A DNA stretch of 64,000 nt from Streptomyces niveus (GTDB taxonomy: Bacteria; Actinomycetota; Actinomycetes; Streptomycetales; Streptomycetaceae): assembly GCF_002009175.1 (NCBI RefSeq), contig NZ_CP018047.1:4588001-4652000 (forward strand), written 5' to 3'. A program made the translations under genes and the position numbers. Every line of letters begins with the position of its first letter. Positions within the stretch are counted from its first letter, which is position 1. This document shows, in pieces, positions 44,231-51,931 of this stretch. Under the pieces are notes generated by a model. That model had not been told where the DNA came from. It made no database searches and was given only the letters and a program-made list of their open reading frames with translations.

Positions 44231-45728
44231 CACGGCAGCTGTAGTTCGTGAGGCGTAGGGCAACGCTGCTGGTCAGCGTGGTGGATGGGGTGCCTGCGGG
44301 CAGAGGTGTGACCACCTGCATCGTGATCGTTTGTGAAGACGGAAGACGAAGCGGTGGCCGCGCAGGCCACGGTAGTACACGCCCTGTGGGACGAGTCCTT
44401 CGAGGGGTTAATGGACCGGGTGGCGAGCTGCTTCCCGCGCCGGGAGACCCGGCTGACCTGCCGGAACATGGTTCAGGGGCTGCTGATGGCCAAGGAATCG
44501 GCGAACTGCTGGTCACTGGCCGAGGCGATCGGCCACACCGGCCCGCACGTCCTGCAGCACTTCCTGTCCCGGGCCCGCTTCGATACCGAGGCGATACGCC
44601 GGTCGGCCGCGGCCTGGACGGTGGAGCAAATCGGCGACCGGGAGGTGATGTTGGTGGTGGACGAGACGGGCGATGAGAAATCGTCCCTCGACGCGGTCGG
44701 CGACAGCCGCCAGTACTCCGGAGCGTTGGGCGGGATCGGACTGTGCCAGGTCGCGGTACATCTCTTCTACGTGAGCGCGCAGGGCCACGCGCTGATCGAC
44801 CGCCGCCTCTATCTCGGTGAGGCGTGGGCCGGCGACGACGAATGCCGTGAACTGGCCGGGGTGCCCGACGAGACGACATTCGCCACCAAGCCGCAACTGG
44901 CCGGCGACATGCTCGCCGACGCGCACGCCTCGGGCGTCCGTACCGCGTGGGTGGCGGCCGACGAGGTCTACGGCGGCCGGGAGTTGCGCTGCCGGATCCG
45001 TACGCTGGGCTACGGCTACGCGATCGCCGTGCCCACCAGCCACCGCGTCACCACCCCGGCGGGGAAGGCCAAGGTCACCGCGCTACTGGAGCGGGTGCCG
45101 AAGCGGGCCTGGGTGCGATTGAAGACCGGCCACGGCACCAAGGGCGAACGGCTCTACGACTGGGCGATGATCGACGTGAACCCTGACGACACCCCGCCCG
45201 GACACCCCGACGGGTACAGTCAGGTCCTCATCCGGCGCCACCGCCGCACCGGCACCTTCTGCCGTACCTGGCACCCCGATCCACAACCGATATCAGTGCT
45301 GGTCAGCGCGGTCTGCCGCCGCTGGCGCGTCGAGGAGGACTTTCAAGGAGCCAAGGGCCTGGCCCACCTCGACACCGGCCAGGTCACCTGCTGGAACTCC
45401 TGGCACCGCTGGAGCCTCATGTCGGTGATCGCCTACGCGCTCCTGGCCGTCGGCGCCCTCCACGAGCGGCAACGCGCCAACCCCGCCGAGCCCGAGGACC
45501 ACCTGGTCATGGTGCCCGTCAGTCCACGCGAACTCCGCGCCCTGCTCTGGACCTTCGTCCTGCCCCGCCCCTGCCAGGAAACTGATCCCACGCACGCGCT
45601 CCGCTGGTCACACTGGCGCCGCCGACACCAGCATCGCGCAGCCGACTGCCACCGCCGCTGGAACAACGTCACAGCAGTGGCCATCGCGTGACAGGAACCC
45701 TCACGAGTCACGAACTACAGCTGCCGTG
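44231..45728 (+). mobile_element. IS701-type insertion sequence, complete
   Basis: 1498 bp bounded by perfect 21-bp inverted repeats (44231-44251 and 45708-45728, outer end CACGGCAGCTGTAGTTCGTG). One intact transposase gene is inside. No matching target duplication is seen at the flanks, which suggests a deletion or rearrangement after insertion. The right end has replaced the C-terminus of the second Nudix-like gene. Confidence 0.92.
44333..45691 (+). CDS. IS701-family DDE transposase
   Basis: 452 residues from GTG 44333. It carries RRETRLTCRNMVQGLLMAKE near the start, then the catalytic set LVVDETGDEKS (first Asp), AADEVYGG (second Asp) and RRWRVEEDFQGAKG (Glu region), with the family-typical SAVCRRWRVEEDF and C-terminal PVSPRELRALLW. 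Frame and length are intact, so the element may still be mobile. It is transcribed against the surrounding restriction-island genes. Its codon bias is typical of high-GC actinomycete IS elements. Confidence 0.95.
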   Translation: MKTEDEAVAAQATVVHALWDESFEGLMDRVASCFPRRETRLTCRNMVQGLLMAKESANCWSLAEAIGHTGPHVLQHFLSRARFDTEAIRRSAAAWTVEQIGDREVMLVVDETGDEKSSLDAVGDSRQYSGALGGIGLCQVAVHLFYVSAQGHALIDRRLYLGEAWAGDDECRELAGVPDETTFATKPQLAGDMLADAHASGVRTAWVAADEVYGGRELRCRIRTLGYGYAIAVPTSHRVTTPAGKAKVTALLERVPKRAWVRLKTGHGTKGERLYDWAMIDVNPDDTPPGHPDGYSQVLIRRHRRTGTFCRTWHPDPQPISVLVSAVCRRWRVEEDFQGAKGLAHLDTGQVTCWNSWHRWSLMSVIAYALLAVGALHERQRANPAEPEDHLVMVPVSPRELRALLWTFVLPRPCQETDPTHALRWSHWRRRHQHRAADCHRRWNNVTAVAIA

Positions 45729-46143
45729 TCAGTAGAACCACCCCCTCAGGGAAGATCTCCCGACGCCGACGGCGAAGCTGCGTCACCGTCCACAGTGCGT
45801 GGCCACTGGTCATGCACTGCATGGCCGCCGATTCGTCATCGGTGACGTGCACGATGAATACTCGGGACGCGGTTGTCCGGTCTGATTCCCAGGGCTCCTC
45901 TCGCCGTGACTGGTGCAGCCCGTAGAGGGCTGAGAACCGCGGACTGCGTACGCCGAATCGCTGCCGTAGGAACCGGGTGGCTTCCCCGAGGTAGTCGGCT
46001 CCGGTGTCTAGCCGGACCTGCGGCACTGTCCAGTCCCGGCAGCACGCCCCGCACAGAAACAGTCGGCGCTGTTCATCAAGGAGCAGCAGGAACGCCCGCC
46101 GGTCCAACCGAGGCCACGGCACGTAGACGTCGTCCATGCCCAC
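45715..46143 (-). pseudogene. Degenerate Nudix-like protein, copy 2, C-terminus replaced by IS701
   Basis: 142 residues from GTG 46143 or ATG 46137, strongly similar to the 28.3-28.8 kb protein: VPWPRLDRRAFLLLLDEQRR, WTVPQVRLDTGADYLGEATR, then RRRRREIFPEGVVLL. After VLL the IS701 inverted repeat supplies the last residues TRQL and the TAG stop, whereas copy 1 continues for about 17 native residues. The gene is therefore truncated by the insertion. The fold core may survive. The catalytic Nudix glutamates are missing here too. Confidence 0.7.
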
Positions 46144-46200
46144 ACCCTGAGCGGCACGCAGGAGGGCGTCGGGGCGATGGTAGGCCCCGACGGCCCGACT

Positions 46201-46359
46201 TCAGGTGGATGAAGGAGGCTCGAAGACCTGCTCATCCGTGCCGACTTGCGTGGCCTGGTGACCAGCCGCTCGGTACCCGGCTTCATCAGGGTGCCCTTGA
46301 ATGCGTAAGCGTCGCCATGCCACATCGAAGGAAATGTTGCCGTTGCTGGCTTTGGACAT
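46201..46359 (-). CDS. Possible small protein
   Basis: A 52-codon frame from ATG 46359 reads MSKASNGNISFDVAWRRLRI and then QGHPDEAGYRAAGHQATQVG, and ends SST. It has a plausible folded-then-acidic composition and better codon bias than the alternatives in this gap. The ribosome-binding site is weak. It could also be the end of a larger decayed gene. No family recognised. Confidence 0.3.
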   Translation of the reverse strand: MSKASNGNISFDVAWRRLRIQGHPDEAGYRAAGHQATQVGTDEQVFEPPSST

Positions 46360-46429
46360 TCGCCGGGCTCGCCAGCTTGTCCTGGGGGAAAGCAGCCAGC
46401 GCCAGACTGCTGTGCTCAAAGAGGACACC

Positions 46430-47227
46430 TCACGTGAGTCGCTCCGGGGGCTGGGTCCGTGCGGCACCTACGTCGCCTATCGCCGTTTGAAGGGGGCGAT
46501 CGCGCAGGGCATCGACCTGCTCCGCGTGTTGAGGTCGATGTGCGCCGCGCATACCGGCAGCCAGAACGGTGAAGAGCATCTCCTTCTGTGATGGCGCGGA
46601 AAATGTGTCCAGGTAGCCACGCAGGATCTCCAGGAGTTCGTATTCGGTGTCCCGAGCCCCTTCTGGCCTGTGCTGCGCGAACATCTGACTGATCGCTTCG
46701 AGATCTTGCGGCTTAGGCGGACTGGCCAAGTTGACGGCCTCGGCTTCGAGCCACCGAACTAGGACTGCCGCGGGGTGGGCGTACTGCGCGGCGACGGCGT
46801 CGGTCCGCTGCCGTGACCTTGCGTCCTGGATGGCCTGGTCGCGTCTTATCGCCAGCAGGGCCGCCACGGCCGCTTGATCCTGTTCAGAGAGGCCGATCCT
46901 GATGCTGGCGCTGTACGCGATGGACGGATCGGAAGGCAACGGCCGCCTACTCCGCAGATGGCGCGAGGCGAGGTCCTGCACCGCAGCGAGGTCAACGGCC
47001 TCCTGGTCCCGGAGGAACAGTGAGGCCGCATCCCGCGCGCTGATTCGGATCTCGGTGGCGAGTTCCCCCACGTCCAGCGGGTATGGAGGCTCGGCATGCA
47101 CCTGTACCGAGATCACGGCATGGAAGGTGATCCCGTCGTGACGGCTCGGTAATCGCGCCTCTATGCGCTCGAGCTGGCGATGCAAAGCCTTGCGCGCCTT
47201 CTTGGGCGACTCCTTGTCCCATGGCAT
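46430..47227 (-). CDS. Uncharacterised protein, last gene of four-gene operon
   Basis: 265 residues. The basic N-terminus MPWDKESPKKARKALHRQLE leads to an alpha/beta segment (ISVQVHAEPPYPLDVGELAT), then a long helical region rich in Arg/Ala/Gln (VAALLAIRRDQAIQDARSRQ). A helical tail includes SQKEMLFTVLAAGMRGA. The middle recalls SPFH/band-7-like or phage tail-tube accessory helices, but no signature is conclusive. Its start lies five bases after the stop of the helical-repeat gene, so it is co-translated. Function unknown. Confidence 0.75.
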   Translation of the reverse strand: MPWDKESPKKARKALHRQLERIEARLPSRHDGITFHAVISVQVHAEPPYPLDVGELATEIRISARDAASLFLRDQEAVDLAAVQDLASRHLRSRRPLPSDPSIAYSASIRIGLSEQDQAAVAALLAIRRDQAIQDARSRQRTDAVAAQYAHPAAVLVRWLEAEAVNLASPPKPQDLEAISQMFAQHRPEGARDTEYELLEILRGYLDTFSAPSQKEMLFTVLAAGMRGAHRPQHAEQVDALRDRPLQTAIGDVGAARTQPPERLT

Positions 47228-47231
47228 CGAG

Positions 47232-48497
47232 CTACGGCTCCGGCGCGAAGGTGTCGGAAGCCGACAGCCGACTGAAGAAGTTCAGGTCCCTCCGCAGGTC
47301 GATGATCGCCTCGTCGTAGGCCACCCCGGCCACCCCATAGATGAGATCGGAGATGGGCAAGGTGTACAGCTGCCGCTCGACGATCCGGTCCAGGATCTCC
47401 TTCACGGCCTTGGAGTCGATGTCGCCGGCAGCTCGGGCACGCGCCCAGCCGTGAAGAACTTGTCGGCACTGCTCATGAACTCCCGGCTCCTCCAGTGCCG
47501 CTGTCCAGCCCTCGACCAGTGCATCGGCGACCTCGTGGTCCTGCTGTGCCGAAGCCAAAAGAACTTGCAGGGCCTGGGGATCCGGCTCGGGGTCAAGGAT
47601 GGAGAGGAATGCGCGGGCGCCTGCGAGCGAGCGGCTGTCCTTCGCCCATTTGCAAACCGTCTCCCATACGCGCGGCAGCTGGCCAAGCCCCGTCGCCATG
47701 TGCCGCAGGGACGCCTCGGCCTCACGTACCGCTGCATCGCGTTCTGGGCGGCGCATGATGTGGCGCAGTCGTGCGAGTGCTTGCAAGGGGTAGTGCTCGG
47801 CGAGCGATCCCCTGCAGACCAGGGCGATGACCCTGGCGACCGCTTCACTCGCCTGTTCACTGCTGGCCCAGTCGATGAGGCGTTTCCGTACGACCGGGCC
47901 CAAAGCATCGGCTTCGGCAGCCTTGGCCAACACGCCAGCGATCAGGTCCAGGTGGCGCTCGCTGCTGTTGTCGCTGACCCAGCCCTTGATCGTGTTGACG
48001 ACGCTGACGTCATTCTCCGCGATGGCGAGATCAACCAGGTGCCCAGAGATGGAGGTCAGACGGACATCGCTCGTATTGGAGGCGACGAGTCCATCCAGCC
48101 ATACGAGGAGCGGATCGTGGATGTCGGGACGTTGGTGCCACAGGTGAATCAGGACAGCCCTGGCATAGCCCGGTTTGTCGTCGAAGGAGACGGCCCTCCC
48201 CGCGACTGTTGCGCCCACTGCCTCGAGGCGTGTCGTCAGATCTGGGCCGGTCAAGATCTTGCGGACGCTGCTCTCCGCACCCTCCCCGAGTAGCTGGCGA
48301 GCGTGACTCTGGACGGTCACTGCCTCTTCGCCCCGCAGGAACAGGGCCGAAACGAGCAACGCCCTCTCCTCGGGAAGCTGTTGGGTCGCCGTGAAGACCT
48401 CCTCAACCCGCTTGCTCCACTGCTGGAACGAGTTGGTGGCGGTTTCGCGGCCAGTATCCGAGTCCTCGACGAAAGCGGCCACCGCCGCCAGGCGCAC
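47232..48497 (-). CDS. Uncharacterised HEAT-like helical-repeat protein
   Basis: 421 residues from GTG 48497, four bases after the stop of the P-loop gene. The protein is almost entirely helical, with repeated helix pairs of about 40 residues (DVRLTSISGHLVDLAIAEND; HLDLIAGVLAKAAEADALG; LQALARLRHIMRRPERDAAV), suggesting HEAT/ARM-type solenoids. No catalytic motif. Tight spacing and a different frame from the upstream P-loop protein suggest two halves of one functional unit, like the sensor arm of a split STAND ATPase. That is inference; no homologue was identified. Confidence 0.75.
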   Translation of the reverse strand: MRLAAVAAFVEDSDTGRETATNSFQQWSKRVEEVFTATQQLPEERALLVSALFLRGEEAVTVQSHARQLLGEGAESSVRKILTGPDLTTRLEAVGATVAGRAVSFDDKPGYARAVLIHLWHQRPDIHDPLLVWLDGLVASNTSDVRLTSISGHLVDLAIAENDVSVVNTIKGWVSDNSSERHLDLIAGVLAKAAEADALGPVVRKRLIDWASSEQASEAVARVIALVCRGSLAEHYPLQALARLRHIMRRPERDAAVREAEASLRHMATGLGQLPRVWETVCKWAKDSRSLAGARAFLSILDPEPDPQALQVLLASAQQDHEVADALVEGWTAALEEPGVHEQCRQVLHGWARARAAGDIDSKAVKEILDRIVERQLYTLPISDLIYGVAGVAYDEAIIDLRRDLNFFSRLSASDTFAPEP

Positions 48498-48501
48498 GGC
48501 G

Positions 48502-49386
48502 TCAGCGGGAGTCGTGCCCGTTTGTCAGCAGGTGGGCCAGTGGACCTGGAGGGAAGGATTCAACCCACGAAGCGCGATCCGGCACGCCATAGACGTGCTT
48601 TAGATGTTCCGCGGCCACACGGTGGGGGGACGGCCTTGTCTTCGCACGAACGAGCACCCCACTCAGCGCACCCGACTGTTCCTCGGGCCAGCCCCGCTCA
48701 TCGGCGATGACCACCAGGTACGAATTGACCCGCCGGAGGTCTTCCGCGTGCTTGATCAGCGCGGAGGCCGTCGAAACTGAGTCCGCCCAACCATCGATTT
48801 CGGATGCGACGTCGAGTAGGTACACGACGCCGGATTTCTGGGGAAGCAAGGAGACATCCGGAGCCTCCGGCTTCTCCCAGTCGGGCCTGATCTCCTTCAT
48901 CTGTAATGGTTTGCCGTCGGTAGTCGGCGGATCGTGAGCCACGAGCCAACCCGTTCGCAAGCCGATGGATCGCTTGCCTAGGCCCGGAGCGCCAGCGATG
49001 ACCGTCAGGGCCGACCCCGCTGTCCTCAGCAGCCTTTCTGCCTCCGCGACCGTCGGCAGGTGTTCGTCGTGTGGCCCCTGGCCCACCCACGCGAGTTCGA
49101 CTGCTTTGAGCTCGAGCTCGGGGATATCGGTTACCGGAAGCGGCTGCCTGCTGTCCATGCTCACGTGGCCGACGGCACCGCCGGCCACGACGACGATCGA
49201 CCTGTCGAGGTTGGCCACGTTTACGGTTGCCGACCGGATCAGTTCACTCAACTCGCCATTTGGCGAAAGTACCGCGGGGGAGCCCTCGATCGGACCTCCG
49301 GCGAAGTCACCCTCAACTGTTGGCGCCTCGGGGCCGGAGATTTCGGGCTCCGACCGTTGGGGCCCGAACTGGTTGACCTCAGTCAA
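48502..49386 (-). CDS. P-loop NTPase (STAND-like) of four-gene operon
   Basis: 294 residues. After a disordered N-terminus of about 45 residues and a beta-rich segment (SIVVVAGGAVGHVSMDSRQP), a Walker A motif appears at ALTVIAGAPGLGKRS. Likely Walker B is GVVYLLDVASEIDGW, and a sensor strand is SYLVVIADERGWPEE. The layout fits a compact AAA/STAND-type ATPase lacking its C-terminal arm. Its start overlaps the stop of the 144-residue gene by four bases, and its stop is four bases before the helical-repeat gene. NTP-driven signalling with those partners is the best guess. Confidence 0.75.
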   Translation of the reverse strand: MTEVNQFGPQRSEPEISGPEAPTVEGDFAGGPIEGSPAVLSPNGELSELIRSATVNVANLDRSIVVVAGGAVGHVSMDSRQPLPVTDIPELELKAVELAWVGQGPHDEHLPTVAEAERLLRTAGSALTVIAGAPGLGKRSIGLRTGWLVAHDPPTTDGKPLQMKEIRPDWEKPEAPDVSLLPQKSGVVYLLDVASEIDGWADSVSTASALIKHAEDLRRVNSYLVVIADERGWPEEQSGALSGVLVRAKTRPSPHRVAAEHLKHVYGVPDRASWVESFPPGPLAHLLTNGHDSR

Positions 49387-49817
49387 CGGGCCACCCCCGG
49401 ACTGTTGTAGCTGACCGACCCGATCGACCCGTTTGCCGTCACGACCTGCGAAGTCGTGTTTCCGGTCGCGGTCACCTGCGGAGCGGACCCGCTCTGCTCG
49501 CTGGTCCGGTCGGTGACCAGAGCCTGCAGAACGGCTGCAGCGTCGGGGTGCTTCATCAGGAACGCAGCCAGCTGGATCGCCACCTGGGTGCGGAGCTCTT
49601 CCGACACGGCGGCACGCTCGTTCTCCGGGCTCCCCACCAACGTGGCGTGGCGAAGATCGAGAACCCGCAGTTCCTCGGGGGCTGACTCTTCCCCGCCCAA
49701 GTGGAAGAAGCGGGCCATGGCATCTCGCGCGCTTTGCCAGCTGGTCCTCGCCATCTCGGCAACCAGCACCCCTGCACCGCTGGAGGCGACCTCCATCACG
49801 TTAAACGCATCCGTCAC
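49383..49817 (-). CDS. Uncharacterised small protein, first gene of four-gene operon
   Basis: 144 residues from GTG 49817 (GAGGGGGATG upstream). Helical N-terminal half (VMEVASSGAGVLVAEMARTS; ARDAMARFFHLGG), a conserved-looking middle LRTQVAIQLAAFLMKHPDA, and a Gly/Asn/Thr/Val-rich tail (QVTATGNTTSQVVTANGSIG). Such polar beta-type tails occur on small partners of STAND-type ATPases in actinobacteria, which is suggestive only. It overlaps the P-loop gene (GTGA-type coupling). Likely a sensor or adaptor; function unknown. Confidence 0.7.
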   Translation of the reverse strand: MTDAFNVMEVASSGAGVLVAEMARTSWQSARDAMARFFHLGGEESAPEELRVLDLRHATLVGSPENERAAVSEELRTQVAIQLAAFLMKHPDAAAVLQALVTDRTSEQSGSAPQVTATGNTTSQVVTANGSIGSVSYNSPGVAR

Positions 49818-50020
49818 AACACATCCCCCTCTGACTGCGAACTGCCGACTATGGACAGTTCAGAGTGCGAGTGGGTGAGGAGTCCAGCAATCAGAATTGT
49901 GTTCTCGTCTGAAAGCGATCGCCATGTACGCAGAAATCTCAGAAGGGTCTGACGCGAGATGTTGCGAATCGAAGGAGGGGAAGTGCAGGTGGTGTTGGGT
50001 TCGGTGAGGAGTTGATTCAC
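49814..50020 (-). CDS. Possible small ORF overlapping the operon start
   Basis: 68 codons from GTG 50020, ending in TGA that overlaps the next start. Codon third positions are only about half G/C, far below its neighbours, so this may simply be the operon leader. The peptide has one amphipathic helix (SRQTLLRFLRTWRSLSDENT). Listed because the overlap would allow coupling. Confidence 0.22.
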   Translation of the reverse strand: MNQLLTEPNTTCTSPPSIRNISRQTLLRFLRTWRSLSDENTILIAGLLTHSHSELSIVGSSQSEGDVL

Positions 50021-50356
50021 ACCTGTCCATCAAGCTGTTCGAATAGTATGTGGCCGAAATCTATATGTGGCCTCCAGAGTAAAGTGACTAGTGAGGTCTG
50101 TGGGGCTGCGGATGCGATCCGTATCAGCTACGGCGGCCGGGTATTCCGCATCTCACATTCTCCGCGTGTCGGGAGGGGTGTGCGCCTGAGTGATTGTGGT
50201 CGCGTTCGAATTCGTTCCTTTGGGGGGCTGCTGAAGATCTTGCTGTGGGGTGTCCGGTCGTAGGCCGGGTGGCGCCGTCGCCGCTGGGTCGGCTGAGGCC
50301 GAGAGCGATCAGGCGGCGGAGGCTGAGGGGGCGCCCCGGCCTCGCGGGGCCCCGGC

Positions 50357-50650
50357 CTACCAGGCCGGGCGCGGGTCCCGCAGTTCCTCCGAGGTCTGTT
50401 CGGGCAGCCACGTGTGCCCGACATCCGTGGGCACGCACCCCGGCTGATTCCACGGCAGCGCCTCCAGGTCCTTCAAGATCCCGACGCGCTGGCTCTCCCG
50501 GAAGAACTCGATGTACCAGCCGCCGACGAATCAGTCGGGGATCCGCTCGAAACAGCCGCGCCACGTGCGCGACTCGTCGTGCCGCGTCAGCGGCTCCATC
50601 ACCTCGTCCTCGTACCGGGCCAGCACGAGGACCTGCGCCATTCTGCTCAT
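50357..50650 (-). pseudogene. Small conserved protein interrupted by an in-frame stop
   Basis: From ATG 50650 the frame reads MSRMAQVLVLARYEDEVMEP and then WRGCFERIPD, followed by TGA at 50531-50533. In the same frame it continues FVGGWYIEFFRESQRVGILK and QPGCVPTDVGHTWLPEQTSE to TAG at 50357. Both halves are coherent and the composition is unbroken, so a single stop (perhaps TGG to TGA) has inactivated a protein of about 97 residues. Family not recognised. Confidence 0.6.
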
Positions 50651-51227
50651 GGCCGTATGTGACCTGACACGGCCCCTGCGGGCAAGCCGATTTCCCGCAG
50701 GTGTCCGCTGGAAGGCTCCGGATCGCGCATGTGTGATCCAGGTGGCGGGCCGCATCGATGCCGCCGCCCGACGCGGGGCGGAGTGGGCAGGGGGCTGGCC
50801 GGTACTCGATCTGGCAGGTGCTTTGGGAGCGAGAGCTTGTCGTTCAGCGCTGGTGGCTCGGCTGAGCCGACTGTGCGGCATGCCCTGCCGTGCGTCTGGT
50901 GCGCTCAGGCTGGGGGCGTTTTGAAAACCGAGGGGTGCCGTTTTGGGTCTCTTCGCGCTGAGGCGGGGACCTGGGCTTTTGGAGATTTCGACACATCCCA
51001 CGGAGGCGGGGTTTGTGCGAGGAGTGTTGGTGGTCCGCCCGGGTGGGGTGGGCCTCGGTGTCCGGGGGTTCCGGGCATCCGTGTGGTGCTCCGTCGTAGC
51101 GGCGCGCCACACGTCAGTGTAGCGGTTGCCGTGGGCCGCGAGGCTCGTCGGAGGTGGGGTCGCTCGATCAGGGGGAGTCGGGGGTGGGGCCGCAACCCGG
51201 AGGGGGTTGGGGGCGTTGCGGGGGGTG
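50651..51227. other. 577-bp intergenic region
   Basis: An 8-bp hairpin (CCTGCGGG/CCCGCAGG, 50675-50701) may terminate transcription. The rest has no supported gene. The overlapping frames on both strands are Gly/Arg-rich. G-rich runs increase toward 51220, next to the DoxX-like gene. Confidence 0.4.
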
Positions 51228-51587
51228 ATGAGAGACCTGCCCGATCCCGTGTGGCCCGTCGTCGTGCTGGCGCTGGTCCAGGTCGGTGACGGGGTTCTCT
51301 GTCTCGGGCCCGTTCGGTTCGTGCGGGAGTGCTTCGAAGGGGTCGGGTTTCCGCGGGGGTGGTGGTGGGTCGCGTCGCCCGTGAAGTTCGCCGCCGCCGT
51401 GGGGCTCGTCGTCGGGGTGTGGGTGCCCTGGCTCGGGGTGGTCACCGTGTGGGCGCTCGTTCTTTATTTTCTTGTGGCGATCTCCGCGCACGTCCGGGCA
51501 CGGGACTTCGGCCGCAACCTGTTCCTCAACGCGGTGGGCATGCTCGTCATCTGCGTGCTCGTCGCCCTGTACAGCTTCGGACTGTAG
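51228..51587 (+). CDS. DoxX-like four-TM membrane protein
   Basis: 119 residues from ATG 51228 (GGGGGG just upstream). Four hydrophobic helices are visible: VWPVVVLALVQVGDGVLCLG, FAAAVGLVVGVWVPWLGVVT, VWALVLYFLVAISAHVRAR and AVGMLVICVLVALYSFGL. This topology, with a charged loop HVRARDFGRN before the last helix, fits small DoxX-like proteins of actinobacteria. It should lie in the inner membrane. No catalytic residues are known for this small subtype. It precedes the SARP gene by 344 bases and is probably independent. Confidence 0.75.
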   Translation: MRDLPDPVWPVVVLALVQVGDGVLCLGPVRFVRECFEGVGFPRGWWWVASPVKFAAAVGLVVGVWVPWLGVVTVWALVLYFLVAISAHVRARDFGRNLFLNAVGMLVICVLVALYSFGL

Positions 51588-51931
51588 GGACCCTCCGAAA
51601 ACGGGGGCCGTGGAGCGGGTGTGAGGGCGGGGCGTGGGGGAACGCGTCAGCCCTGGAAGGCTGTTGACACTCCGTTTGACAGCAGAGATCATCAAAAACT
51701 CTACAGCAGAAAGCACTTCACCTTCACGGCCGCCACACCGAGCCTCACCGCATCGGCGTGAGTTCCGACCCGGCGTCGTGGTGTGGAGGGTTCAGCGGAG
51801 TCAGAGATCAACGGGGCAACGGGGAAGCAGTACGCGCGTGGCAGCCGCCGCCGCCGTTTCATCGGCGGCCGTTTCGGGCTGAGCGTTTTCACGGCGTCCC
51901 GAGGAGACGATCCGAAAGGACACGACAGGTC
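51588..51931. other. Promoter/leader region of the SARP gene
   Basis: 344 bases. The AT-richer part 51660-51720 (TTGACACTCCG at 51664, then CATCAAAAACTCTACAG) contains a good -35 (TTGACA) and likely hosts the promoter. The SARP frame stays open through much of this region from GTG 51758, but its Arg/Pro-rich translation does not look like protein. Confidence 0.45.

Noticed and set aside
44513..45043. Minus-strand frame within IS701
   Set aside because: Antisense to the transposase catalytic core; no independent features.
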